Of a DNA stretch of 64,000 bases, positions 44,709-55,608 are shown one piece after another; positions within the stretch are counted from its first letter, which is position 1, and every line of letters begins with the position of its first letter. Source of the stretch: Limnomonas spitsbergensis (taxonomy: Eukaryota; Chlorophyta; Chlorophyceae; Chlamydomonadales); the NCBI GenBank assembly GCA_037349105.1, contig JAYJMM010000110.1, positions 3,162,001 to 3,226,000 of the forward strand, read 5' to 3'. The translations under genes and the position numbers were made by a program. The notes under the pieces were generated by a model that worked only from the letters and a program-made list of their open reading frames with translations, was not told the DNA's origin and made no database searches.

Positions 44709-45332
44709 TCATCCTCGGAAGGTCCACAGCCCTTTGCTGATCACCTGCACTTGCTGCACCCCGTGGACTTGCTTGCAGCAACAGCCGCAGCCAGCCTCTG
44801 CAGCCCCTGATCTAGGCGGCCTGCTGCTGCCTCTATCATTGTAAGGCCCGCGTTTGCCCAGGTTAAGAGACAGTCGCGCTGGCTCCTGCTGATCCAGTAG
44901 GCTGGCGAGCGCTGCCCGGACATTAACTGCGAACACTGCTTGCCGGAGCGCCGACAGGATGCGAGGGCGCTTTGCAGCTCCCGAGTGTGGGTCGAGTTGA
45001 GCCCTGCGCTGCGTCTCCAAGAGCCTCTCTTCCTTTTGTCGCTGTACCTCTTGATCTAGCCTGACGGATTGTGTGGAAGCACTAGGCTGCCCCGGAAGAA
45101 CTCGGGGCATGAAGTCGAAAAGGTTACGCTGCCTTGCAGGAGGCCTTAGTAGTGAGCTAGCAGCACCTGGACGTGGACCTGGTCCACCGCTGGGGCCCTC
45201 CATCGCAAGAGATATCAACTGGAGAAATTTTTCGCGGCTATCCTGGCTTAACGCAAATTTCGAGGGTTTCCGAGGCAGGGTTTGGGCGGTTAATTCGCGG
45301 TGATTTAAGTTGGTTATTGATTGTCGCAGCAT
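44709..45332 (-). CDS. 207-aa ORF carried by the TIR transposon, unknown
   Basis: ATG at 45,330-45,332 lies just inside the right inverted repeat and the stop lies just before the internal minisatellite, so the ORF fills the element. The N-terminal third is basic with a short RNLFDFMPRVLPG stretch; residues ~90-115 are charged and probably helical (DQEVQRQKEERLLETQRR). A second helical part is LRQAVFAVNVRAALASLLDQ; the tail has a CGCCCK cluster. No DDE-type catalytic triad can be assigned, and the length is short for a transposase, so it may be a truncated transposase or an accessory protein. Function unknown. Confidence 0.5.
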   Translation of the reverse strand: MLRQSITNLNHRELTAQTLPRKPSKFALSQDSREKFLQLISLAMEGPSGGPGPRPGAASSLLRPPARQRNLFDFMPRVLPGQPSASTQSVRLDQEVQRQKEERLLETQRRAQLDPHSGAAKRPRILSALRQAVFAVNVRAALASLLDQQEPARLSLNLGKRGPYNDRGSSRPPRSGAAEAGCGCCCKQVHGVQQVQVISKGLWTFRG

Positions 45333-45496
45333 TTTACATGGTGATACAATTGGTTATTCCAATAACCAATTGGTAGCACCAAATCATCGTATCACTAGGG
45401 TAATTTGTTTTGGGCTGCACGGACCCTACCGGTACCTGGTTTTACGGTACCTATATTTTCCATATATTACCCAATACCCACCCATTAACTGCTCAC

Positions 45497-46999
45497 CATA
45501 ACGCTGTCATGCCGCTTCCAGACCCCACTCTGCGTCGAAGAGGCCGCTCCAGCCGACCAAGTCGCGTCCATGAGCGCCCATTCCCCGTCCACCTTCACCG
45601 CATTCCACGCGTGGTTCGACGTCCTGCCGATGTAGCTGACCCAGTTGGACCCCTTTGCAAAGCCGCGCACCGTGACGACCTCCAGCTTGGCTTCGGCGCA
45701 GAGCGCGTGCAGCAGGTTGGCGTACCCGCTGCACACGCCCGACTTACGCCGGAGCATGTCCACGGCACTCAGGCTTCCATATCTGCAGGTCACAGGCGCC
45801 GAGCGATCAGCGCTTGGTGGTTCATACCGAACCACAGAGGGGCATGTTCACACTTAATGTACATGCGTCCTATGCAGTGGAAGTACAGGAGCTGCGGCAG
45901 GCAGTACACTGCTGGTTCGTGAGAAGGGCTTGGGCTAAAGCTCAAAGGCGCTGCCCACAAGTTCTCCTTGGGCAGAAGAGATCCCGGTTAACGGCGCGGA
46001 TGTGGCTCCGGCCCAGGCTGCGCTGTTTCCTCAATTCTCGCACCTCCCACAGGACGTAGGTTTCTTTCTCTCTAGATCCTGATTTCGGAGGACTGATGGT
46101 CTTGATAGATGTGGTACTGGGTAACGGCAACGGTGACAGCGTGGATGTGGCTTCGGCCCAGGCTGCACTGTTTCCTTAACTCGCACGCCCCCATATGAGG
46201 CATAGCTTTCCTTCATTACTTCTTTCCTTTTCCCATCCATCAAATGTGATGCCCTGCTGGACTTCAAAAAAATCTCGCAAAATTTTGTGTGCATCCTCAC
46301 AAGGGTGATGTGCCGCTCTCGAAACATGTGTTTTTTCAATTTGGCATCAGGTTACTTACTGTCCTGTCCGTAGCCCCTCCATATCGTATGACACGTTCTG
46401 GCAGATCCACGCAAACAGTAGGCGAAGCAGCTCCTCCTGGTTCCGTGCCGGCGGCCGCAGGTAGGCCACCAGAAGCGAGAACTCCCCCGTGGCGCTGGCG
46501 GGGGCGGCCCGCGCGTGGGCGTCCAGGGCAGCGTAGCGGGCGGCGGAGCAACGGCCCGTAGCATGAGGCCGCGGCCGCTCAGCCAGCCACGCAGGGCTCG
46601 GCGCTCGGGGTGGAGGAGTGGCTGGTGTTGCGGGCCGATCAGAGGAGATAGGTGGCGGAGCAGGGCTGGGGCGGCGCAGGGGCGGCGTGGCTGCAGCAGC
46701 AGCTGCTGCCTTGTGTCGCTCATCAGGGCGGGGGGGAAGGGGACTGGTGGCGCATATTGTATGCGTGTCAGGGCTGGGGCTGGGGCAGGTACGAGGGTGG
46801 CGGCAGACACTGGACTAGGCATGACCGGGGCAGGAGTGGGCCGAGGAACAGCTGCGGAGGTTGGTCGTGAGCTTGGGCCCGTATGGCCTGCGTGGCTGCT
46901 GCTGCCTCTTTCCTGGTTTCTTCGCCCGGCTTGGACCAGGTTCAGCATGCTCTGCGATTTCACGCGTCCGGACAAGATGTCAGGCTCGGGAAACAGTGC
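45497..46999 (-). CDS. Transglutaminase-like (kyphoscoliosis-type) domain protein, partial
   Basis: Exon 46,999-46,360 (after GCTCACAG; donor GGACA|GTAAGT) ends FAWICQNVSYDMEGLRTG. Exon 45,782-45,497 (after CCTGCAG; donor GTTATG|GTGAGC) continues YGSLSAVDMLRRKSGVCSGY. The junction keeps phase 2 and forms a Gln. The WI-x-NV-x-YD helix, Cys in SGVCSGYANL, His in NHAWNAVKVDG and Asp in WALMDATW form the papain-like triad of the transglutaminase superfamily, in the spacing seen in KY-type proteins; these are often peptidase-like or structural rather than cross-linking. The domain follows a Pro/Ala/Arg-rich linker. The first ~90 codons (ALFPEPDILSGRV...) are in a different frame from the domain; a one-base length difference in the G-run at 46,730-46,736 would join them, or a small intron lies there. 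Downstream exons, beyond the transposon, were not found. Confidence 0.75.
45996..46215 (+). mobile_element. Two R2 copies in the transglutaminase-like intron
   Basis: Copies at about 45,996-46,075 and 46,138-46,215, both with GGATGTGGCT, CGGCCCAGGCTGC, CTGTTTCCT and a T/C-rich end (TTTCTTTCTCTC, TTTCCTTC). Confidence 0.75.
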
Positions 47000-47375
47000 C
47001 TGTGAGCAAGAGAGCGTCATGGCAGTCAGTCCTAGGCATGAGTCTACTCGAGGGTTGAAGCAAGGTGTCATTTACAAGATGTCGGGCGCGGGCATCAGTG
47101 CCTGCGAGCAAGGGAGCATCGTTGTTGTCAGTCCTGAGCATGGATCTACTGGACGGTTCAGGCAAGTTGTGAGATCTATATGGGAAACAGTGCCTGTAAG
47201 CATGAGAGCGTCGTTGGGTTGGGTTGGGTTGGGTTGAAGCATGGTGTGTATGTGTGATCTTCAAGTCAGCCTGCAAGTATGCCTGCAAGTATGAGAGCGT
47301 CCTTGTGTTGGGTGGGTTGGGCTAAGTTGAAGCAAGGTGTGATCTACATGAGAAATAGTGCAAGCAAGAGAACGT
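46975..47375 (-). repeat. Tandem copies of the transglutaminase-like exon acceptor
   Basis: The sequence around the acceptor at 47,000 (plus strand AACAGTGCCTGTGAGCAAGA then GAGCGTC) recurs at about 47,091, 47,183, 47,271 and 47,350. Flanks such as GTCAGTCCTNNGCATG and GTTGAAGCAAGGTGT are copied too. Each unit is roughly 80-100 bp. Confidence 0.8.
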
Positions 47376-47855
47376 CGGTGTTCTCTGTGGCTCCATCCCG
47401 GGAATTACTTCACTAGAGTGCTGAACGCAGGGGGCACCCTTTACACAGGAAAGGGTGCCTTCAAGCTAATGACGTAACACCTCTGGGCTATGCTGAAAGT
47501 AAGTTAGGCAGGAGAAGGGAGCCTTCAAGCAGAACAGCAGTTTTGGGGGTTCATTCCTTTCGAGGGTCCATCTACATGATGGTCGTCCATGAGTGTTAAT
47601 CACAGCGGATCTCTACCCCACAGGAAAGGGTGCCTTAAAGCAAAAGAGCGTCATTGATGTCGGGGGTAATTCCCTTTGAGGGTCCATCTACATGAGGGTC
47701 GTCCATGAGAGTCGATCACAGCAGATCTCTACCCCACAGGAAAGGGTGCATACAAGCGACCATGCATGATTGATCGCATCCCTGGTGGAGGAAATAATAT
47801 TTTAAAACTTTTAAGGGCCTTTCGATCTTGTATCGTCCCCCTTGTCCTACATGCC
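47376..47855. other. Diverged tandem duplication, no gene
   Basis: CCACAGGAAAGGGTGC with GAGGGTCCATCTACATGA and GGTCGTCCATGAG occurs two to three times between 47,440 and 47,760. An R1-like TGACGTAACACCTCTGGG lies at 47,469. Confidence 0.6.
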
Positions 47856-47859
47856 GTGC

Positions 47860-50800
47860 AAAACCACATTGCACCCCAAAACCACACTGCACCCCAAAAC
47901 CACACTGCACCCCAACACCACACTGCACCCCAAAACCACACTGCACCCCAAAACCACACTGCACCCCAACACCACACTGCACCCCAAAACCACACTGCAC
48001 CCCAACACCACACTGCACCCCAAAAGCACACTGCCCCCCAAAACCACACTGCACCCCAACACCACACTGCACCCCAAAACCACACTGCACCCCAAAACTA
48101 CACTGCACCACCAAAACTACACTGCCCCCCAAAACCACACTGCCCCCCAAAACCACACTGCACCCCAAATCCACACTGCACCCCAAAACCACACTGCACC
48201 CCAAAACCACACTGCTCCCCAAAACCACACTGCCCCCCCAAACTACACTGCACCCCAACACCACAATGCACCCCAACACCACACTGCACCCCAAAACCAC
48301 ACTGCACCCCAAAACCACACTGCACCCCAACACCACACTGCACCCCAAAACCACACTGCTCCCCAAAACCACACTGCACCCCAAAACCACACTGCACCCC
48401 CAAAACCACACTGCACCCCCAAAACCACACTGCACCCCAAAACTACACTGCACCCCAAAACTACACTGCACCCCAAAACCACACTGCACCCCAAAACTAC
48501 ACTGCACCCCAAAACTACACTGCACCCCAAAACCACACTGCACCCCAAAACCACACTGCACCCCAAAACTACACTGCACCCCAAAACTACACTGCACCCC
48601 AAAACTACACTGCACCCCAAAACCACACTGCACCCCAAAACCACACTGCACCCCAAAACCACACTGCCCCCCAAAACTACACTGCACCCCAAAACCACAC
48701 TGCACCCCAAAACCACACTGCACCCCAAAACCACACTGCACCCCAAAACCACACTGCACCCCAAAACCACACTGCACCCCAAAACCACACTGCACCCCAA
48801 CACCACACTGCACCCCAAAACCACACTGCACCCCAAAACCACACTGCACCCCAAAACCACACTGCAACCCAAAACCACACTGCCCCCCAAAACCACACTG
48901 CACCCCAAAACCACACTGCACCCCAAAACTACACTGCACCCCAAAACCACACTGCACCCCAAAACCACACTGCTCCCCAAAACCACACTGCACCCCAAAA
49001 CTACACTGCACCCCAAAACCACACTGCTCCCCAAAACTACACTGCACCCCAAAACCACACTGCTCCCCAAAACCACACTGCCCCCCAAAACTACACTGCA
49101 CCACCAAAACTACACTGCACCACCAAAACTACACTGCACCGCCAAAACTACACTGCACCACCAAAGCTACACTGCACCACCAAAGCTACACTGCACCCCC
49201 AAAACTACACTGCACCCCAAAACTACACTGCACCCCAAAACCACACTGCACCCCAAAACTACACTGCACCCCTAAAACTACACTGCACCCCCAAAACTAC
49301 ACTGCACCCCAAAACTACACTGCACCCCAAAACTACACTGCCCCCCCAAAACTACACTGCCCCCCCAAAACTACACTGCACCCCAAAACTACACTGCACC
49401 CCAAAACCACAGTGCACCCCAAAACTACACTGCACCCCCAAAACTACACTGCACCACCAAAACTACACTGCACCCCCAAAACTACACTGCACCCCCAAAA
49501 CTACACTGCACCCCCAAAACTACACTGCACCCCCAAAACTACACTGCACCCCTAAAACTACACTGCACCCCCAAAACTACACTGCACCCCAAAACTACAC
49601 TGCACCCCAAAACTACACTGCACCCCAAAACTACACTGCCCCCCCAAAACTACACTGCACCCCCAAAACTACACTGCACCACCAAAACTACACTGCACCA
49701 CCAAAACTACTCTGCACCCCAAAACTACACTGCACCCCAAAACTACACTGCACCACCAAACCTACACTGCACCCCAAAACTACACTGCACCCCCAAAACT
49801 ACACTGCACCACCAAAACTACACTGCACCCCAAAACTACACTGCACCCCCAAAACTACACTGCACCACCAAAACTACACTGCACCACCAAAACTACACTG
49901 CACCCCCAAAACTACACTGCACCCCCAAAACTACACTGCACCACCAAAACTACACTGCACCACCAAAACTACACTGCACCACCAAAACTACACTGCACCA
50001 CCAAAACTACACTGCACCCCAATACTACACTGCACCCCAAAACTACACTGCACCCCAAAACTACACTGCACCCCAAAACTACACTGCACCCCCAAAACTA
50101 CACTGCACCCCAAAACTACACTGCACCCCAAAACTACACTGTCCCCCCAAAACTACAATGCACCCCAAAACTACACTACACCACCAAAACTACACTGCAC
50201 CACCAAAACTACATTGCACCCCCAAAACTACACTGCACCACCAAAACTACACTGCACCACCAAAACTACATTGCACCACCAAAACTACACTGCACCCCCA
50301 AAACTACACTGCACCCCCAAAACTACACTGCACCCCAAAACTACACTGCACCCCAAAACTACACTGCCCCCCCAAAACTACACTGCACCCCAAAACTACA
50401 CTGCACCCCAAAACCACACTGCACCCCAAAACTACACTGCACCCCCAAAACTACACTGCACCACCAAAACTACACTGCACCCCCAAAACTACACTGCACC
50501 CCAAAACTACACTGCACCCCAAAACCACACTGCACCCCAAAACCACACTGCACCCCAAAACTACACTGCACCCCCAAAACTACACTGCACCCCCAAAACT
50601 ACACTGCACCACCAAAACTACACTGCACCCCAAAACTACACTGCACCCCAAAACTACACTGCACCACCAAAACTACACTGCACCCCAAAACTACACTGCA
50701 CCCCCAAAACTACACTGCACCCCAAAACTACACTGCACCCCAAAACTACACTGCCCCCCCAAAACTACACTGCACCCCAAAACTACACTGCACCCCAAAA

Positions 50801-53800
50801 CTACACTGCACCCCAAAACTACACTGCACCACCAAAACTACACTACCCCCAAAACTACACTGCACCCCAAAACTACACTGCACCACCAAAACTACACTGC
50901 ACCCCAAAACTACACTGCACCCCAAAACTACACTGCACCCCCAAAACTACACTGCACCCCAAAACTAAACTGCACCCCCAAAACTACACTGCACCCCAAA
51001 ACTACACTGCACCCCCAAACTACACTGCACCCCAAAACTACACTGCACCCCCAAAACTACACTGCACCCCAAAACTAAACTGCACCCCCAAAACTACACT
51101 GCACCCCAAAACTACACTGCACCCCCAAAACTACACTGCACCCCAAAACTACACTGCACCCCAAAACTACACTGCACCACCAAAACTACACTGCACCCCA
51201 ATACTACACTGCACCCCAAAACTACACTGCACCCCAAAACTACACTGCACCCCAAAACTACACTGCACCCCCAAAACTACACTGCACCCCAAAACTACAC
51301 TGCACCCCAAAACTACACTGCCCCCCAAAACTACACTGCACCCCAAAACTACACTGCACCACCAAAACTACACTGCACCACCAAAACTACATTGCACCCC
51401 CAAAACTACACTGCACCACCAAAACTACACTGCACCACCAAAACTACATTGCACCACCAAAACTACACTGCATCCCCAAAACTACACTGCACCCCAAAAC
51501 TACACTGCACCCCAAAACTACACTGCACCCCAAAACTACACTGCCCCCCCAAAACTACACTGCACCCCAAAACTACACTGCACCCCAAAACTACACTGCA
51601 CCCCCAAAACTACACTGCACCACCAAAACTACACTGCACCCCAAAACTACACTGTACCCCAAAACTACACTGCACCCCAAAACTACACTGCACCCCAAAA
51701 CTACACTGCACCCCAAAACTACACTGCACCCCAAAACTACACTGCACCCCAAAACTACACTGCCCCCCAAAACTACACTGCACCCCCAAAACTACACTGC
51801 ACCCCAAAACTAAACTGCACCCCCAAAACTACACTGCACCCCAATACTACACTGCACCCCCAAAACTACACTGCACCCCAAAACTACACTGCACCCCAAA
51901 ACTACACTGCACCACCAAAACTACACTGCACCACCAAAACTACACTGCACCCCAAAACTACACTGCACCACCAAAACTACACTGCACCCCCAAAACTACA
52001 CTGCACCCCCAAAACTACACTGCACCCCAAAACTACACTGCACCCCAAAACTACACTGCACCCCAAAACTACACTGCACCCCCAAAACTACACTGCACCC
52101 CTAAAACTACACTGCACCCCCAAAACTACACTGCACCACCAAAACTACACTGCACCCCCAAAACTACACTGCACCACCAAAACTACACAGCACCACCAAA
52201 ACTACACTGCACCCCCAAAACTACACTGCACCCCTAAAACTACACTGCACCCCCAAAACTACACTGCACCCCAAAACTACACTGCACCCCAAAACTACAC
52301 TGCCCCCCCAAAACTACACTGCACCCCCAAAACTACACTGCACCACCAAAACTACACTGCACCACCAAAACTACACTGCACCCCAAAACTACACTGCACC
52401 CCAAAACTACACTGCACCACCAAAACTACACTGCACCCCATAACTACACTGCACCCCCAAAACTACACTGCACCACCAAAACTACACTGCACCCCAAAAC
52501 TACACTGCACCCCCAAAACTACACTGCACCACCAAAACTACACTGCACCACCAAAACTACACTGCACCACCAAAACTACACTGCACCCCCAAAACTACAC
52601 TGCACCACCAAAACTACACTGCACCCCCAAAACTACACTGCACACCAAAACTACACTGCACCACCAAAACTACACTGCACCCCAATACTACACTGCACCC
52701 CAAAACTACACTGCACCCCAAAACTACACTGCACCCCAAAACTACACTGCACCCCCAAAACTACACTGCACCCCAAAACTACACTGCACCCCAAAACTAC
52801 ACTGCCCCCCCAAAACTACACTGCACCCCAAAACTACACTGCACCCCAAAACCACACTGCACCCCAAAACTACACTGCACCCCCAAAACTACACTGCACC
52901 CCCAAAACTACACTGCACCCCCAAAACTACACTGCACCCCAAAACTACACTGCACCCCAAAACCACACTGCACCCCAAAACCACACTTCACCCCAAAACT
53001 ACACTGCACCCCCAAAACTACACTGCACCCCAAAAACTACACTGCACCACCAAAACTACACTGCACCCCAAAACTACACTGCACCCCAAAACTACACTGC
53101 ACCACCAAAACTACACTGCACCCCAAAACTACACTGCACCCCAAAACTACACTGCACCCCAAAACTACACTGCACCCCAAAACTACACTGCACCCCCAAA
53201 ACTACACTGCACCCCAAAACTACACTGCACCCCAAAACTACACTGCCCCCCAAAACTACACTGCACCCCAAAACTACACTGCACCACCAAAACTACACTG
53301 CACCACCAAACTACATTGCACCCCCAAAACTACACTGCACCACCAAAACTACACTGCACCACCAAAACTACATTGCACCACCAAAACTACACTGCACCCC
53401 CAAAACTACACTGCACCCCCAAAACTACACTGCACCCCAAAACTACACTGCACCCCAAAACTACACTGCACCCCAAAACCACACTGCACCCCAAAACCAC
53501 ACTGCACCCCAAAACTACACTGCACCCCCAAAACTACACTGCACCCCAAAACTACACTGCACCACCAAAACTACACTGCACCCCAAAACTACACTGCACC
53601 ACTAAAACTACACTGCACCCCAATACTACACTGCACCCCAAAACTACACTGCACCCCAAAACTACACTGCACCCCAAAACTACACTGCACCCCCAAAACT
53701 ACACTGCACCCCAAAACTACACTGCACCCCAAAACTACACTGCACCCCCAAAACTACACTGCACCCCAAAACTAAACTGCACCACCAAAACTACACTGCA

Positions 53801-54906
53801 CCACCAAAACTACATTGCACCCCCCAAAACTACACTGCACCACCAAAACTACACTGCACCACCAAAACTACATTGCACCACCAAAACTACACTGCACCCC
53901 CAAAACTACACTGCACCCCCAAAACTACACTGCACCCCAAAACTACACTGCACCCCAAAACTACACTGCACCCCCAAAACTACACTGCACCCCAAAACTA
54001 CACTGCACCCCAAAACTACACTGCACCCCCAAAACTACACTGCACCACCAAAACTACACTGCACCCCAAAACTACACTGCACCCCAAAACTACACTGCAC
54101 CACCAAAACTACACTGCACCCCAAAACTACACTGCACCCCAAAACTACACTGCACCCCCAAAACTACACTGCACCCCAAAACTAAACTGCACCCCCAAAA
54201 CTACACTGCACCCCAAAACTACACTGCACCCCCAAACTACACTGCACCCCAAAACTACACTGCACCCCCAAAACTACACTGCACCCCAAAACTAAACTGC
54301 ACCCCCAAAACTACACTGCACCCCAAAACTACACTGCACCCCCAAAACTACACTGCACCCCAAAACTACACTGCACCCCAAAACTACACTGCACCACCAG
54401 AACTACACTGCACCACCAAAACTACACTGCACCCCAAAACTACACTGCACCACCAAAACTACACTGCACCCCCAAAACTACACTGCACCCCAAAACTACA
54501 CTGCACCCCAAAACTACACTGCACCCCAAAACTACACTGCACCCCCAAAACTACACTGCACCCCCAAAACTACACTGCACCCCAAAACTACACTGCACCC
54601 CCAAACTACACTGCACCCCCAAACTACACTGCACCCCCAAAACTACACTGCACCCCAAAACTACACTACACCCCCAAAACTACAGTGCACCCCCAAAACC
54701 ACACTGCACCCTAAAACCACACTGCACCCCCAAAACCACACTGCACCCCAAAACCACACTGCACCCCAAAACCACACTGCACCCCAAAACCACACTGCAC
54801 CCCAAAACCACACTGCACCCCAAAACTACACTGCACCCCCAAAACTACACTGCACCCCAAAACTACACTGCACCCCAAAACCACACTGCACCCCAAAACC
54901 ACACTG
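47860..54906 (+). repeat. 7-kb array of an 18-bp repeat
   Basis: About 390 units of CACTGCACCCCAAAACCA or the dominant variant with AAAACTA; 17-, 19- and rarer lengths occur (CACCACCAAAACTA, CACCCCCAAAACTA). Variant units such as CCCCAATACTACACTG and AAAACTAAACTG return in blocks, showing secondary segmental duplication. The plus strand has almost no G except in CTG, so all three plus frames lack stops; the 2,139-codon frame at 47,766-54,185 is a by-product. The minus strand reads TTTTGGGG once per unit. Confidence 0.97.
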
Positions 54907-55495
54907 CTAACATTGCATACTGCATACACACACTGCCAAAGAAATAAATAAATCTATGCCCTACTAGTGCGTGGAGGATGAGGAAAAAACACAGCTGGGG
55001 GCCGTAGGCACATCCGCGTTGTTACCATTACATATAGACGGCCAACACGGATCTCTCCTTTTCAAGTCAATTTTATGTTGGCCAAAATACCGGTTGTCGG
55101 CAACTGCACCAAAGAGGACATGTCTTAAGTTCCACACTAAATATGCAGCACCATTTGGGGGCCCGGCCTTTTGAGTACAGCCTTTTGAGGACAGCCCACA
55201 GGTGTTATGTCATTAATATACAATGCTAACACCCATCCGTCTACTCTGATGTCAGTCTTTGTGTTGGTGGCACTTATTACACACACCGTTTGCTCCTGCT
55301 CCTGCACCCGTGGGCACATTTGTTTTTATGTTTTTTCACGGTCTTAAATTGTACTTTATCTGCTGCAAACTGTTTATCTGTACATCTGTTTCTGTAAATA
55401 TATGTTTCTGTACATGCTACATACTTGCGTAGTAGAGGGACCATAACCTAAAGTAACCATCGCGGCAAGGCACTGGCACATTTTCTCCTTCAGCA
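54907..55495. other. No supported gene
   Basis: An R1-like box (TTTTGAGGACAGCCCACAGG, GTTATGTCATTA) at about 55,180-55,215. No exon recognised. Confidence 0.4.
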
Positions 55496-55499
55496 CGCT

Positions 55500-55600
55500 T
55501 TGGGAAAAGCAGCACCAACCCAAAAGCCGCCGACCTCCTCTTGTGAGGGTTTAGGTTAAAGGTTTAAGGGTGTAGGGTTTAGGTTTAAAACCCGACAGCA
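55500..55600 (-). repeat. Copy of the 55,609 donor region plus telomere-like text
   Basis: ACCCAAAAGCCGCCGACCTC at about 55,518 copies the exon end at 55,607-55,626 (ACCCAAAAGCCGTCGATCTC). The two are separated by GGGTTTAGGTTAAAGG and GTAGGGTTTAGG. Confidence 0.75.
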
Positions 55601-55608
55601 GAACCTAC

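Larger units (their letters stand above)
44392..45406. mobile_element. DNA transposon with 30-bp terminal inverted repeats
   Basis: Left end 44,392-44,421 and right end 45,377-45,406 are inverted copies with 29 of 30 identical positions (AAATTACC, one mismatch, then AGTGATACGATGATTTGGTG). Subterminal TTGGTTATT motifs repeat near both ends. Flanks share a near direct repeat, GTTTTTGGCTGCGCG (44,367) and GTTTTGGGCTGCACG (45,407); the second abuts the right end but the first is 8-9 bp outside the left end, so it is only tentatively a target duplication. It sits 90 bp past a transglutaminase-like exon, probably in an intron. Superfamily not recognised. Confidence 0.8.

Noticed and set aside
46515..47237. 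A 240-codon plus-strand frame opposite the transglutaminase-like exon
   Set aside because: GC-rich shadow frame; the minus strand has the domain, phase-correct splice sites and catalytic residues.
47766..54185. A 2,139-codon open frame (HTAPQN / CTPKLH repeats)
   Set aside because: All three plus frames are open because the 18-bp unit lacks stop codons; 17- and 19-bp units rotate the frame with no penalty, which a real coding repeat would not tolerate.
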